Of a DNA stretch of 64,000 nucleotides, positions 39,201-47,248 are shown piece by piece (position 1 is the first letter of the stretch; each line of letters opens with the position of its first letter). The notes under the pieces were generated by a model. That model saw only the letters and a list, made by a program, of their open reading frames with translations, had not been told where the DNA came from and did not search any database. Origin of the DNA: Onthophagus taurus (Eukaryota > Arthropoda > Insecta > Coleoptera > Scarabaeidae). Both the position numbers and the translations under genes were made by a program. The DNA lies in assembly GCF_036711975.1 (NCBI RefSeq), contig NC_091972.1, forward strand, positions 26,417,001 to 26,481,000, read 5' to 3'.

Positions 39201-40101
39201 CTCTGAGAAACGAATGAATGCTACGAATGAATTTGGGAAAAATCATTATAAACAAATGAATAATATCGTGTATGGGAAAACGATGGAAAATGTTGAAAAT
39301 AGAGTCGATATACGATTAGTGTCACATTGGGAGAATCGTTACAGGAGACCCGGTGCAGAAGCTCTTATCGCAAAGCCGACTTTCAAGTCATCGAAAATTT
39401 TCTGCCATAATTTGGCAGCCATTGAAATGCAGAAGGTGGAGGTCAAATATAACAAACCTCTGTATGTAGGGTTTAGCGTACTGGAATTGTCGAAAGCGGT
39501 CATTTATAACTTTTTTTATAATTTTTTAAAAGAGAAATATGGTGAAAACGTATTATTGTTATATACAGATACGGATTCGTTAATTCTCGAAATATTTACT
39601 GAGAATGTATACCAGGATATCAAAGAAAATATAGAGATGTTCGATACCTCTAATTACAAGTTAAACAACAGACATAATATTCCTCCAGGGCCGCCGATAG
39701 TTGGAAAAATGAAAGATGAGTACCCAAATACGATATTAACATCGTTTTATGGTACAGGAGCTAAAGCTTATTGTATTAACACTTTGGAAGGAGTTGTCAA
39801 GCGTGCCAAGGGTGTGAAAAAGTATGTTATCGATAAAAACTTAAGTGTTTCAGAATATAAACGGATTATCGAAGATGGAGGTTCTGTGCGAAAAAAGATG
39901 TATGTCTTTCGCTCCTCCTATCACACGATGTATACAGAACTAAAGAATAAAGTGGCGCTCTCTGCACATGACGATAAACGTTACGTGATGGAGGATGGAT
40001 GTCATACGTTAGCTTGGGGAAACTATCTTATTGAAGATCTACGCAGGGAAGATCTTTTGGACAACTTATTGGAGTTGTTAAACGTAAACATGTATGGCTA
40101 G
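36268..40101 (+). pseudogene. protein-primed DNA polymerase B, with intron, damaged
   Basis: The first ATG (36268) lies at the inner edge of the TIR; earlier in-frame codons include only a GTG. Two C2H2-type zinc motifs come first (CDVCYKEFTRPDNLVRHQ, then CEICDEHVTRQCYSSH). Next is a block with NVQNNDNKCFAWAL and HYCWIKNLSRL, which could be a cysteine-protease-like module. The polymerase body (open from about 37570) has exonuclease motifs FVVYADFEA, HNLSNYDAH and YLTSDVLML, polymerase motifs YLDATNLYGYAMS, NNIVYGKTMEN and LYTDTDS, and an inserted zinc/endonuclease-VII-like patch (CHICDKPI, then CDHDHLTGLYRG). A 59 bp intron interrupts the gene near codon 189. Two lesions remain: an in-frame TGA at 37392-37394 and a one-base frame change within A10 at 37561-37570. 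Polintons use this enzyme to replicate from a terminal protein. Key catalytic residues are all present. Confidence 0.93.
36827..36885 (+). other. spliceosomal intron in the polymerase gene (59 bp)
   Basis: It starts GTAAGAGT and ends TTAATACTGCAG. Removing it keeps the frame (phase 1) and joins the two conserved halves of the N-terminal region; retaining it gives a stop at 36850-36852. The length matches the 55-58 bp introns of the host gene at the right of the window. Confidence 0.85.
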
Positions 40102-40207
40102 TTAAATTGCGATCAGTTAATTTGTAAAAAAAAAAAAAAAAAATACTTGCTTGTATCACAAAACTTGTATATAAAGTAGAAAGTAGGTTGTTAAAAAGGT
40201 TACTTGA

Positions 40208-40244
40208 AATAAAATCAACGAAATTAAAAAAAAAGTTTTTTATT
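40208..40244. terminator. convergent polyadenylation signals between polymerase and integrase
   Basis: AATAAA on the plus strand at 40208-40213 serves the polymerase. TTTATT at 40239-40244 is AATAAA on the minus strand, 16 bp after the integrase stop. The 158 bp gap also holds a run of A at 40127-40143. Confidence 0.6.
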
Positions 40245-40259
40245 TTCTTAGTGTAAAAA

Positions 40260-41195
40260 TTATAATACATCCTTTTTTGCAATCCAAGAATTATGAGAGC
40301 TATCCATTCCCAACCATTTCACTCGGACTTTATTTCCTTTTCGACGAAGAACTTTTTCAATTAAAAATACATCCGGGTGTTTCACACGTTGTAATTCTTC
40401 GTCGTAAAATGCTCCAAGAATGGGTTCTCCTCTACCATCTTTAATAAGGTAAGTCCTGGGATTAGTATTTTGAACTGTCGCTATGGTGAAAATTTCATTG
40501 GACCAAGTTGGTTGGTAACCTTTAGCAAAAGCGTGTCTGTACTTGCTAATTCGCACGTGTTCCCCCACATTAAATTTATGGTGGTTGGGGTCGACAACTT
40601 TAATGGAATTGTATACAGTATTTAACAGAGCAGATTCATTTCGTCGATTAACAGCTGAAGGTTTCATGTAAATGGTGCGATGTATTGTGTTGTTGTAAGA
40701 TTTTAGTAATTTGGGTAGTAAGTCTAACCAGCGATAATTTCCTTGCATACTAAATTCTTTCCACATTTTATTTTTTAGGGTTCTATTAAACCGTTCGATA
40801 ATCGAGCTTTTTAAAGTGGAATAGGTGCTGTAATGATTAATGTTAAGTTGTTCCATTAATTTTTGAAAATCGCTATTGTAAAACTCTTTCCCATTATCGG
40901 TTTGTAAGTTGCTCGGAGTAATATTCTTTTTACTATGCAAAATGTCCTTCATAGCTTGAGTAACCTCTTTCCCAGTTTTGGTTTTGAGTGGTAAGGCCCA
41001 TGCGTATTTTGAAAAAGCGTTGATAACAGTCAGTATATACTTGTAACCTTTATTGACCGACGCATATGGGATCATTTCAACCAAATCAGCTTGATAAAGA
41101 TCCAATAGTCCGTGAAGCAGAACGCGGCGTCGCCGATAATGTCGTCTCGCAGGTGCATGTAGTTCGTTAACGAGATCTCGCTTAACACTAACCAT
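40260..41195 (-). CDS. Polinton integrase with C-terminal chromodomain
   Basis: 311 residues from ATG 41195, whose A is shared with the stop of the upstream gene (TAATG). The retroviral-type catalytic core is complete: the first Asp in YQADLVEM, the second in LQTDNGKEF and the Glu in SSIIERFNRTL. ELHAPARRHY just before the core is the usual start of Polinton integrases. At the C-terminus, VFLIEKVLRRKGNKVRVKWLG followed by NSWI is a chromodomain, shorter than usual because the frame stops soon after. In this family the enzyme joins element ends to target DNA, and a chromodomain can steer insertion to modified histones. That fits residence in satellite heterochromatin, but this is an inference. 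All core residues are intact. Confidence 0.95.
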   Translation of the reverse strand: MVSVKRDLVNELHAPARRHYRRRRVLLHGLLDLYQADLVEMIPYASVNKGYKYILTVINAFSKYAWALPLKTKTGKEVTQAMKDILHSKKNITPSNLQTDNGKEFYNSDFQKLMEQLNINHYSTYSTLKSSIIERFNRTLKNKMWKEFSMQGNYRWLDLLPKLLKSYNNTIHRTIYMKPSAVNRRNESALLNTVYNSIKVVDPNHHKFNVGEHVRISKYRHAFAKGYQPTWSNEIFTIATVQNTNPRTYLIKDGRGEPILGAFYDEELQRVKHPDVFLIEKVLRRKGNKVRVKWLGMDSSHNSWIAKKDVL

Positions 41196-41590
41196 TACTC
41201 TACAACCCCTTCAATCAACAACTCTACAAGAAAAGGTAGTCCTCCTATCGGTGCATTATTTTTACACTTAATGGTATCTCCGCGTTTGAATTGGACTCCC
41301 TGGAGCGACTTAATAACGATATCGTTAACAAGTAACTGAACATGAGCGGACTTTACAACATCTTTTATCATACCTTCGTAGAAAGAATTGATGTAATCCG
41401 TAATTCCACTTTTGTTTGTGATTTTATAAAGTTTTGTTTTTGGATCAACATCTCCATCACCACGTAAAGTTAAAATAAATGTTGATGAAGGTTGTAGAAC
41501 TTCGGATCTTGCTATGTGGTTCTGTATAACATGGTGGTGAACATGCTTACCAAATTTATCGAATTTATCAAAATTTATCTGAAGCGTCAC
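41195..41590 (-). CDS. unknown Polinton protein upstream of integrase, no ATG
   Basis: An open frame of about 131 codons that ends in a TAATG overlap with the integrase, so it is probably part of the same transcript. It begins LQINFDKFDKFGKHVHHHV and looks globular (TFILTLRGDGDVDPKTKLYK, then QGVQFKRGDTIKC). I do not recognise the family. There is no ATG in the first two thirds of the frame: position 41590 is GTG, and the frame stays open upstream into the next gene. A TATA box lies at 41607-41615. The pyrimidine-rich stretch ending CTTCAG just inside the frame could be a splice acceptor, which would supply the start from another exon. Function unknown. Confidence 0.6.
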   Translation of the reverse strand: MTLQINFDKFDKFGKHVHHHVIQNHIARSEVLQPSSTFILTLRGDGDVDPKTKLYKITNKSGITDYINSFYEGMIKDVVKSAHVQLLVNDIVIKSLQGVQFKRGDTIKCKNNAPIGGLPFLVELLIEGVVE

Positions 41591-41606
41591 AGAAACAGAA
41601 AAAAGT

Positions 41607-41615
41607 TTATATACC
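41607..41615 (-). promoter_or_regulatory. TATA box upstream of the integrase pair
   Basis: GTATATAAA on the minus strand, 17-25 bp before the first codon of the ATG-less frame and immediately after the stop of the 41617-42777 gene. It is a plausible promoter for the 131-codon frame and the integrase. Confidence 0.5.
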
Positions 41616-41616
41616 C

Positions 41617-42777
41617 TTAACGAATGACTTGCGCTTCCCGTAATTCCTCTATGAGGGATATAATTTCGTTATGATGAGCAGTATGACCTGCTGCTTCGGA
41701 AGCAAGTAGTAAACGCAACCGATCAACTAATTCGTTCACGTCGTCCCAGTATTCGTACTCTTTAATTGCAGCAGGTACTAACAACTTATTTAAGTGACCT
41801 GATCCAGTTTTAGGTTTTGGCCAATATCGAGCCCAGTACACATTTGGTCTTTGACCCAAGGAAATTGGTTTGATTATGTTCACAAACTTTTCATTTTCAT
41901 CATCAGTTATGATACTTTTTGAAGCGTCATAATCTCTTTTATGTACATTCGAACGTTGTAAGATATCTTTGTAATTTCTCGCATCTGGTAAAGTAAATTT
42001 ACCCGGTTTATTTTTGAATAACAACTCGTATAACCCCGGTGTTCCTGTATACGTAAATTCACCCACCAAAATGTTTTTCCCGTCAAACGTTATTGGTTGA
42101 TTTGCGATATACAATCCATCGGTAAGTGCACGAACACCGTAAGTTTGATCGAACTCGTTATTTACATCTACTGTTAAACCCGTAACATAGGTACGTGGTA
42201 AGGGGTCCAGCTGCCCTAAAGCTTCTCTAATAACTGTCTGTTCCATCATTCCCTCCATATTCTCTTTCATGCGCGCCAACTGCTCCCTAGCGTCCCGCTC
42301 GTAGACATCTAAAGATGTGTCTGACTCACGAACAGAAAACTCAGGTGTAGTATCTCGACCCTCGAACACCTCTTCGTCGCTGAGAAATTGCGGACTCCGT
42401 GCGAGTTCCGGTGAAACATCCATGCTAGCTCCCGGTTTAATGGGTGTTGACGTAACTCTACGTTTAGGTTTCACTCTAGGAGTTTCCAGTTTAAGTCCTT
42501 TAGAAGGTTTCTGCAAGTCAGCCAGTAAGGCTGAGATATCTGGTGACTGCTCCTTTTTCGGGGTAAATAAATCACGTTTTATCCCGAATTTATTGTCGAG
42601 CGCTAATAAATTGACAGTTTGTAATTTTTTGGAAATATCTATCAGAGGTTCTTTCAGTGGAGCGAGTTGAGCTTCGGCAATGGACTGCTTCTGTTTTATA
42701 TCTCCTTTCAAAGTGCGTCTTTTATGTTTAACATCTTCTCGCGCAGCTATTAACTGTAGTGCAACATTACGATTCAT
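41617..42777 (-). CDS. conserved Polinton protein of unknown function (DUF8207-like)
   Basis: 386 residues from ATG 42777. The N-terminal third is charged and probably coiled or disordered, with basic KHKRRTLKGDIKQKQ and a Pro/Ser-rich KPKRRVTSTPIKPG stretch. The C-terminal half is a conserved globular part: YGVRALTDGLYIANQPITF, GEFTYTGTPGLYELLF and YKDILQRSNVHKRD. This GTPGLYELL pattern is typical of a protein found beside integrase in insect Polintons; I recall it labelled DUF8207, which I could not verify. It lies between the ATPase and the integrase group. A DNA-binding or virion role is possible but unsupported. The frame is intact. Confidence 0.75.
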   Translation of the reverse strand: MNRNVALQLIAAREDVKHKRRTLKGDIKQKQSIAEAQLAPLKEPLIDISKKLQTVNLLALDNKFGIKRDLFTPKKEQSPDISALLADLQKPSKGLKLETPRVKPKRRVTSTPIKPGASMDVSPELARSPQFLSDEEVFEGRDTTPEFSVRESDTSLDVYERDAREQLARMKENMEGMMEQTVIREALGQLDPLPRTYVTGLTVDVNNEFDQTYGVRALTDGLYIANQPITFDGKNILVGEFTYTGTPGLYELLFKNKPGKFTLPDARNYKDILQRSNVHKRDYDASKSIITDDENEKFVNIIKPISLGQRPNVYWARYWPKPKTGSGHLNKLLVPAAIKEYEYWDDVNELVDRLRLLLASEAAGHTAHHNEIISLIEELREAQVIR

Positions 42778-42840
42778 AGTTCAACGTGATAGTGTAATGA
42801 TCGCACAGAGACTGAGCATGCAGTCGTAAAGTCAATGGTT

Positions 42841-43542
42841 TTACAGTATAATGTACTCATCGAAACCTTTCCGATAGCGTCCGTTATTTTTATCGCAATC
42901 TAAATCAATAACTAATATACCGTGCGGTGTATCCCAACAAGTTCGACAAATTCTGACAAAATCATCCCACGTAATGTCCCCTAGCAAATGATCGTTGTAA
43001 ATATGTTTCAAGTTAGTGAGATCTTGTTTAAATAAAACTAAAAGGTTGCAATTGTCACGTAAAAGCTGCTTGGAAATGGCGCTATAACTTTGAGCGAGTA
43101 AAAAAGTATCAACGTTTCTATGACGACCGTATGAAAAATATTCCTTGATAATCTGTTGCTCTGTAGGAGCAATATCATCAAAAATAATAATTGAATATTC
43201 TTTCACCTTTGACGGTGGTAGAAATCGTCCGACATCTGAGTATTCATAATAGCCGCAAGAGCGGATAGGTTTAAGTAATTGTCGTAGAAATTCGTATTTG
43301 ATTTGGTAGAGTGAATTAGAGCACAAATATACATTCAAAAAGCGCAACCCGTTGAGAGCTGTCAATAAAGTTAACATTACGTTTGTTTTTCCGGCACCCG
43401 AAGAACCAATTATCAAACCACGTTTACATTCCCCACCAAATAATTCGCTATGTCGTTTAAATTTATTTGCAGCGAAGTCGTTATGAAGATTACAGATTGG
43501 TAGTGTTAAAGGTTGGCTAACAAACTTAACGTCTTCAACCAT
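42841..43542 (-). CDS. genome-packaging ATPase (FtsK/HerA type)
   Basis: 233 residues from ATG 43542. Walker A is GLIIGSSGAGKTNVML near residue 45. Walker B is YSIIIFDDIAP near residue 120. LLAQSYSAISKQLLRDNCNLL has the sensor-like pattern of A32-type ATPases. Length and motif order match Polinton and virophage packaging ATPases, which pump DNA into the capsid. Its presence with both capsid proteins and the protease supports past or present particle formation. The frame is intact. Confidence 0.94.
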   Translation of the reverse strand: MVEDVKFVSQPLTLPICNLHNDFAANKFKRHSELFGGECKRGLIIGSSGAGKTNVMLTLLTALNGLRFLNVYLCSNSLYQIKYEFLRQLLKPIRSCGYYEYSDVGRFLPPSKVKEYSIIIFDDIAPTEQQIIKEYFSYGRHRNVDTFLLAQSYSAISKQLLRDNCNLLVLFKQDLTNLKHIYNDHLLGDITWDDFVRICRTCWDTPHGILVIDLDCDKNNGRYRKGFDEYIIL

Positions 43543-44185
43543 GCTGATGGGTGATACTTGAACGGGAGATTAACAAGAAATGAAGTCGTAGTAGAAAACA
43601 ATGTTTATTTTATCATAAAATGTAGCATACAAAAAATTTCAGCAGATTATTTATTATCATTGTTTCAAAATAATGGTTTACAACACTTTAACTATATAAA
43701 CTGTTAACATTGAGTTTGAAAGTTATTTAAAGCGTGCGTAATATTACACAATATTTATTTTACAATAAGACGTGGTATACATAAATTTACAAAATTATTT
43801 ATTATCATGATTTCAAAAGTATCTGTATGGTTGATGTAGTAGAACCACCAGTGGGTTATTCACATACAGATGTTATGTGATTAAACAAAATAAAGCAGTG
43901 TAAGTCACAGTACAATTTACACTACTTAGTATTAAATTAACAATAAGTAGATACGGTAAATATTCAAATAAGTAATTAATAATACATATTAACAAAAGCA
44001 TGGGAGCGGTAACAATAAGTAGATACGGTAAATATTCAAATAAATAATTAATAATACATATAAACAAAAGCATGGGAGCGGAAAAGGTGAAAAGGAAGCG
44101 AACTTGTTGTCATATCATCAATTCGAACGATTTTCAGTATCATACAAGGATGGTGTACAAATTTGAAAAAACCACCTACAACATA
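43543..44185. other. AT-rich intergenic region inside the Polinton
   Basis: 643 bp without a convincing gene, about 75% A+T. It lies between the ATPase start and the stop of the next minus-strand gene, so it should hold the ATPase promoter and the upstream gene's 3' end. It includes the 72 bp tandem duplication at 43938-44081 and several ATTTATTATCAT and TTTATTTTA stretches. Confidence 0.6.
43938..44081. repeat. tandem duplication, 72 bp x 2
   Basis: Both copies begin TAACAATAAGTAGATACGG and end AGCATGGGAGCGG, at 43938-44009 and 44010-44081. They differ at only a few bases. The high similarity makes the duplication recent. Confidence 0.9.
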
Positions 44186-44746
44186 TTAGTTGCTGAGACA
44201 TCCCTCCGACAATTCCTCAGTACTTTGATCCTCCTCAAGTTGTGGTTTAAAACAGACTCGAAACAAAGACACACGACAACACATCGCACACCAATATTTT
44301 TTATTTAAAATAATAGTCTGCAATCGTTCAGAAGATGCATACTTTATTTTCGAGCGCAATTTCACACGACAATCCAGTTGTAAAACGTTCGTTATACTAA
44401 TATGGTGTAGGCGGCGTCGACAACGATAGCAAAGGTTGCCCAAATGTGATTCATAGAAAACATACCTTGCTTGATACTGAAGACCCACTCCGAAAGTTGA
44501 ACTCCAATCAACCGGAGAACCGTGGAACAACTTATGTACGGTGCCTTGCGACATTTTCTTTCCAAAGCGTTCCACGGTGGGGAAGCAAACCTCCCCAAGA
44601 TTGATTCGATCGCCCTTTCGGGATATTCGACGCCAGAAGCATATGTCCCAGCTGTACATTACGTTTAGTAGTAGAGTCTTTGGTAAAACATCTACTAACC
44701 GCAACGTACGGTCTTTACGGGAAATCGTCGAATTAACGCTCTCCAT
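44186..44746 (-). CDS. unknown cysteine-rich Polinton protein
   Basis: 186 residues from the first ATG at 44746; the frame is open further upstream but without an ATG. The C-terminal half has paired cysteines (LCYRCRRRLHH, LQLDCR, YWCAMCCRVSLFRVC), suggesting a zinc-binding fold. The N-terminal half has WDICFWRRISRKGDR and FGKKMSQGTVHKLFHG. I do not recognise the family. The position, upstream of the ATPase on the same strand, suggests an element-encoded nucleic-acid-binding or regulatory protein, as inference only. Confidence 0.65.
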   Translation of the reverse strand: MESVNSTISRKDRTLRLVDVLPKTLLLNVMYSWDICFWRRISRKGDRINLGEVCFPTVERFGKKMSQGTVHKLFHGSPVDWSSTFGVGLQYQARYVFYESHLGNLCYRCRRRLHHISITNVLQLDCRVKLRSKIKYASSERLQTIILNKKYWCAMCCRVSLFRVCFKPQLEEDQSTEELSEGCLSN

Positions 44747-44814
44747 AGCCAACTCCTGCAACGTTAACACTGCAAGAGACAAAAAAACTGAACGAGCTTC
44801 AAAAAAAAACGCTA

Positions 44815-45972
44815 TTAACCGTTGTCAGGCAGCAGCCTGAGAAGGGACTTATACAGGTTAATTTTGGTGTTGTACATGTTAAGGATGTTTGAAGAAGCAG
44901 CAAAGCAGACGGTGGGATTCTGGTTTACTGCATTCAACGCGTTCACGAAGTGGCGCTTATGATGTTCCAAAGTCGTCACTTTGGTTTGCAATTGAGGTTT
45001 CAAGCCCAAGATGAAAAAATCCTCTTGGGACAAAAGACTGCTTGCCAAGTTGGTTGTTGAATGCAGAAACGCATCAACCCATGGGTCGGGATGTGCGGTA
45101 TTTACAGCTGGAAGATTTTGCCTCTGCGGGATAGTAGGGATAGGTAAAGGTGGTGGGAACACCACATTTTGTGGTGGGATAGTTGTGATAGTTGGCGGGC
45201 TGTCACGGATGTCGATGGTCACCTCTGGTGGAGATGTAACCACCGTTGCAGGTCTGGTTACTGTAGCGAGTGTAGGTACTCTTCGTGTGTTACGGGGAGG
45301 TTTGGCTAATGCGTTGCGCAGCAATCTACAGGAGTCTTGTGAAGCAGGAGAAGGGTTTGGGCGGGTAGTTTGTTTCACGCAACCCCTTGACAACAAGTTG
45401 ACGCGTTTTTTTATACGGCGGGATGTGTACCGTATGGGTCCACTCGAGAAGACAGGCGAAACACATATCCTATCGGAGGGTTGGGATACGTCTTCCGTCG
45501 CTGGTACAGACGGTGCCGCAAGCACCTGGTTTTCAGCAGGTGCTTGACTTGTGACATCCGTATGTACAATATCTGGAAGTGGTTGTACCACGTCGGCCTG
45601 ATTGGTAGCAGGTTCAGGTGGCACAACAACTTCCTGATATGTTCCTTCTTCTCGTATCTCCATACTGATGCGAGTTAAGCCGTAGGACGACAAGGTTGGA
45701 CTGGTGGTAACAATCGCACCATTGTCGTTCCCTGGCTGTGACCGGAGCTCATTCATTATTTGCTCGTACAGTGGTGGGTCTGTAGTGAAATCCTGCATGG
45801 TACGACTCAAACCGTCAAAGTTGCCGCTGCAATATAATGGTAACGACGGTAGGCTTGACTCAACAACATTCGTACTGTCGTTATTGCGTGGCAGCACGGC
45901 AACCAGTGGGTCGGTCATACCATCGGTATTATCGCTTGCACGAGCGTGGCTGTTACCAATTAAGTGAAGCAT
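44815..45972 (-). CDS. unknown Pro/Thr/Ser-rich Polinton protein
   Basis: 385 residues from ATG 45972. The start MLHLIGNSHARASD loosely recalls the first motif of SGNH hydrolases (GDSHAR), but nothing further supports that. Most of the protein is disordered, rich in Pro, Thr, Val and Asn (for example TTIPPQNVVFPPPLPIPTIP). The last 100 residues look helical (LASSLLSQEDFFILGLKPQL, VTTLEHHKRHFVNALNAV, KINLYKSLLRLLPDNG). A structural or scaffold role would fit the composition but is not shown. Open frames on the opposite strand appear to be shadows of this biased sequence. Confidence 0.6.
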   Translation of the reverse strand: MLHLIGNSHARASDNTDGMTDPLVAVLPRNNDSTNVVESSLPSLPLYCSGNFDGLSRTMQDFTTDPPLYEQIMNELRSQPGNDNGAIVTTSPTLSSYGLTRISMEIREEGTYQEVVVPPEPATNQADVVQPLPDIVHTDVTSQAPAENQVLAAPSVPATEDVSQPSDRICVSPVFSSGPIRYTSRRIKKRVNLLSRGCVKQTTRPNPSPASQDSCRLLRNALAKPPRNTRRVPTLATVTRPATVVTSPPEVTIDIRDSPPTITTIPPQNVVFPPPLPIPTIPQRQNLPAVNTAHPDPWVDAFLHSTTNLASSLLSQEDFFILGLKPQLQTKVTTLEHHKRHFVNALNAVNQNPTVCFAASSNILNMYNTKINLYKSLLRLLPDNG

Positions 45973-46154
45973 AATGGGAAAGACTTCAAGGAATCAAAAG
46001 GGTTACAAAAAATTTGGATTATTTTATTAAAATTATACGTTCGCTCACGTCTGACAAGTTTGCAATGCGCTGAAGAACCACTTTTCTCAGCGTGAAGGGG
46101 AGGTGAAGAGGTTTCTTTAAATAAAACTCATCAATATGGATAAAAAAATAACAT

Positions 46155-46490
46155 TTATTTCTTTTCTAACGTACATTTAATACAATGCATTTTAGGTGGT
46201 GGTGGTCCATCGAAATGAGTTTCCGCACAATCATTATTATAATGTTCAAGACACGGTAACTTCATTTGTAACATTTTCGATTGCTGGTAGGCGAACGGTA
46301 GTTGGGTCCAAATTCTTCGTAATTCCATAGATGGTACTTTATCGAAATAATACTGTGTTGGTAAATATTTTAAATCACGAGCTGGAATGTTCGCAAATGA
46401 GGCATCTTGTTCATATTTTTTCATTACGCTGTACACTTTCTTGGCAGATGTAAGTGGCCAACACCCAAACACAGTGAACACTTGTTCCAT
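46155..46490 (-). CDS. small protein with C-terminal Cys/His module
   Basis: 111 residues from ATG 46490. It ends with CLEHYNNDCAETHFDGPPPP followed by MHCIKC, a likely zinc site. The middle contains LKYLPTQYY and RIWTQLP. From memory, insect relatives of the neighbouring 46541-47056 protein carry a similar tail (LP, then a W..LP pattern, then C-EH and FDGP, then C..C) in one polypeptide. This ORF may therefore be the detached C-terminal domain of that neighbour, 51 bp upstream on the same strand. That split could be natural or a lesion. Confidence 0.6.
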   Translation of the reverse strand: MEQVFTVFGCWPLTSAKKVYSVMKKYEQDASFANIPARDLKYLPTQYYFDKVPSMELRRIWTQLPFAYQQSKMLQMKLPCLEHYNNDCAETHFDGPPPPKMHCIKCTLEKK

Positions 46491-46540
46491 CGCAACCAGC
46501 TCTTAACTATCCCCCATTACGACTTGTCTCTGCTTTATAG

Positions 46541-47056
46541 TCACCGACTGTCTTTCGCATCCTTGTTTTGCACCCCCTCTTCGACAACTTCTTGTAAGTG
46601 GCGTACATTGGAAAGAGCACACATACTTCTTCGTCGCGAGTGAAAAGCACAGCTCGGTATACCCATCTCAAGTTTATAGATACTACCTTCCAACGCAAAT
46701 ATCGGCGCGGAAATAATATGTCTTAAAAATTTAATTTTTTCAGGTCCTTTAACATACACTTTCTTGACATTCCGACACAGATATTTGACTATGGCGTCGA
46801 ATTCCATTGGATGGATAAAACCAACTTTCCAGTCGATGCAATGATGATGTGTCATTAACCAGTTTGCAGTATTCCTATATTTAGATGGTAATGAAGCTAT
46901 ACTGCTACTCGGTTGAAAAACGTGGTGGGTTATGCATTTGTTACTATCACATGATGCTAATTCTTTAGGTACGAACTGATCTTCGTTGACCATGAAACCT
47001 TGTATATCGAGAATTATGTATTGAGTTTTATTTGAATACATCTTGCTTCCGTACAT
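46541..47056 (-). CDS. DIQGF-family protein, copy 1 (exonuclease-like fold?)
   Basis: 171 residues from ATG 47056; the longer open frame upstream has only a TTG start. Blocks in order: YIILDIQGF, FVPKELA, HHVFQP, DWKVGFI, KKVYVKGPEKIKFL, PSCAFH and MCALSNVRHL. A second, clearly related protein lies at 52541-53023. The DIQGF/KEL opening, the VYVKG block and the closing C-A-x-x-N-V recall the spacing of motifs I, II and III of DEDD 3'-5' exonucleases, but the catalytic acidic residues are replaced. If related, it is probably inactive as a nuclease. The last 16 residues (after EVVEE) look unlike the paralogue and may be a frameshifted tail. Confidence 0.65.
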   Translation of the reverse strand: MYGSKMYSNKTQYIILDIQGFMVNEDQFVPKELASCDSNKCITHHVFQPSSSIASLPSKYRNTANWLMTHHHCIDWKVGFIHPMEFDAIVKYLCRNVKKVYVKGPEKIKFLRHIISAPIFALEGSIYKLEMGIPSCAFHSRRRSMCALSNVRHLQEVVEEGVQNKDAKDSR

Positions 47057-47248
47057 CAACACGATTATCCATACAACGTACAACGTCGTACTATGCAGCC
47101 GTAGAAATCTGTCGCACAACTTATACTCTACGACTTTTTTTTGTTTACGCTGAATATAGAAGTCTCACATTTCGGATGATGAGCTACGGGTGCGATGCGG
47201 CTCAGGATCCGATCCAACTACATACTACCAACCCTTCTTTCCCCATAC

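Noticed and set aside
42317..42670. 117-codon plus-strand frame inside the 41617-42777 gene
   Set aside because: Lies opposite the disordered part of a longer, conserved-looking gene.
45011..45547. 178-codon plus-strand frame opposite the Pro/Thr-rich Polinton gene
   Set aside because: Antisense shadow of a biased sequence; the minus-strand frame is longer and has an ordinary ATG in the gene cluster.
44815..45972. SGNH-type hydrolase from the GNSHAR start
   Set aside because: Only one weak motif; the remainder is disordered and lacks the other conserved blocks.
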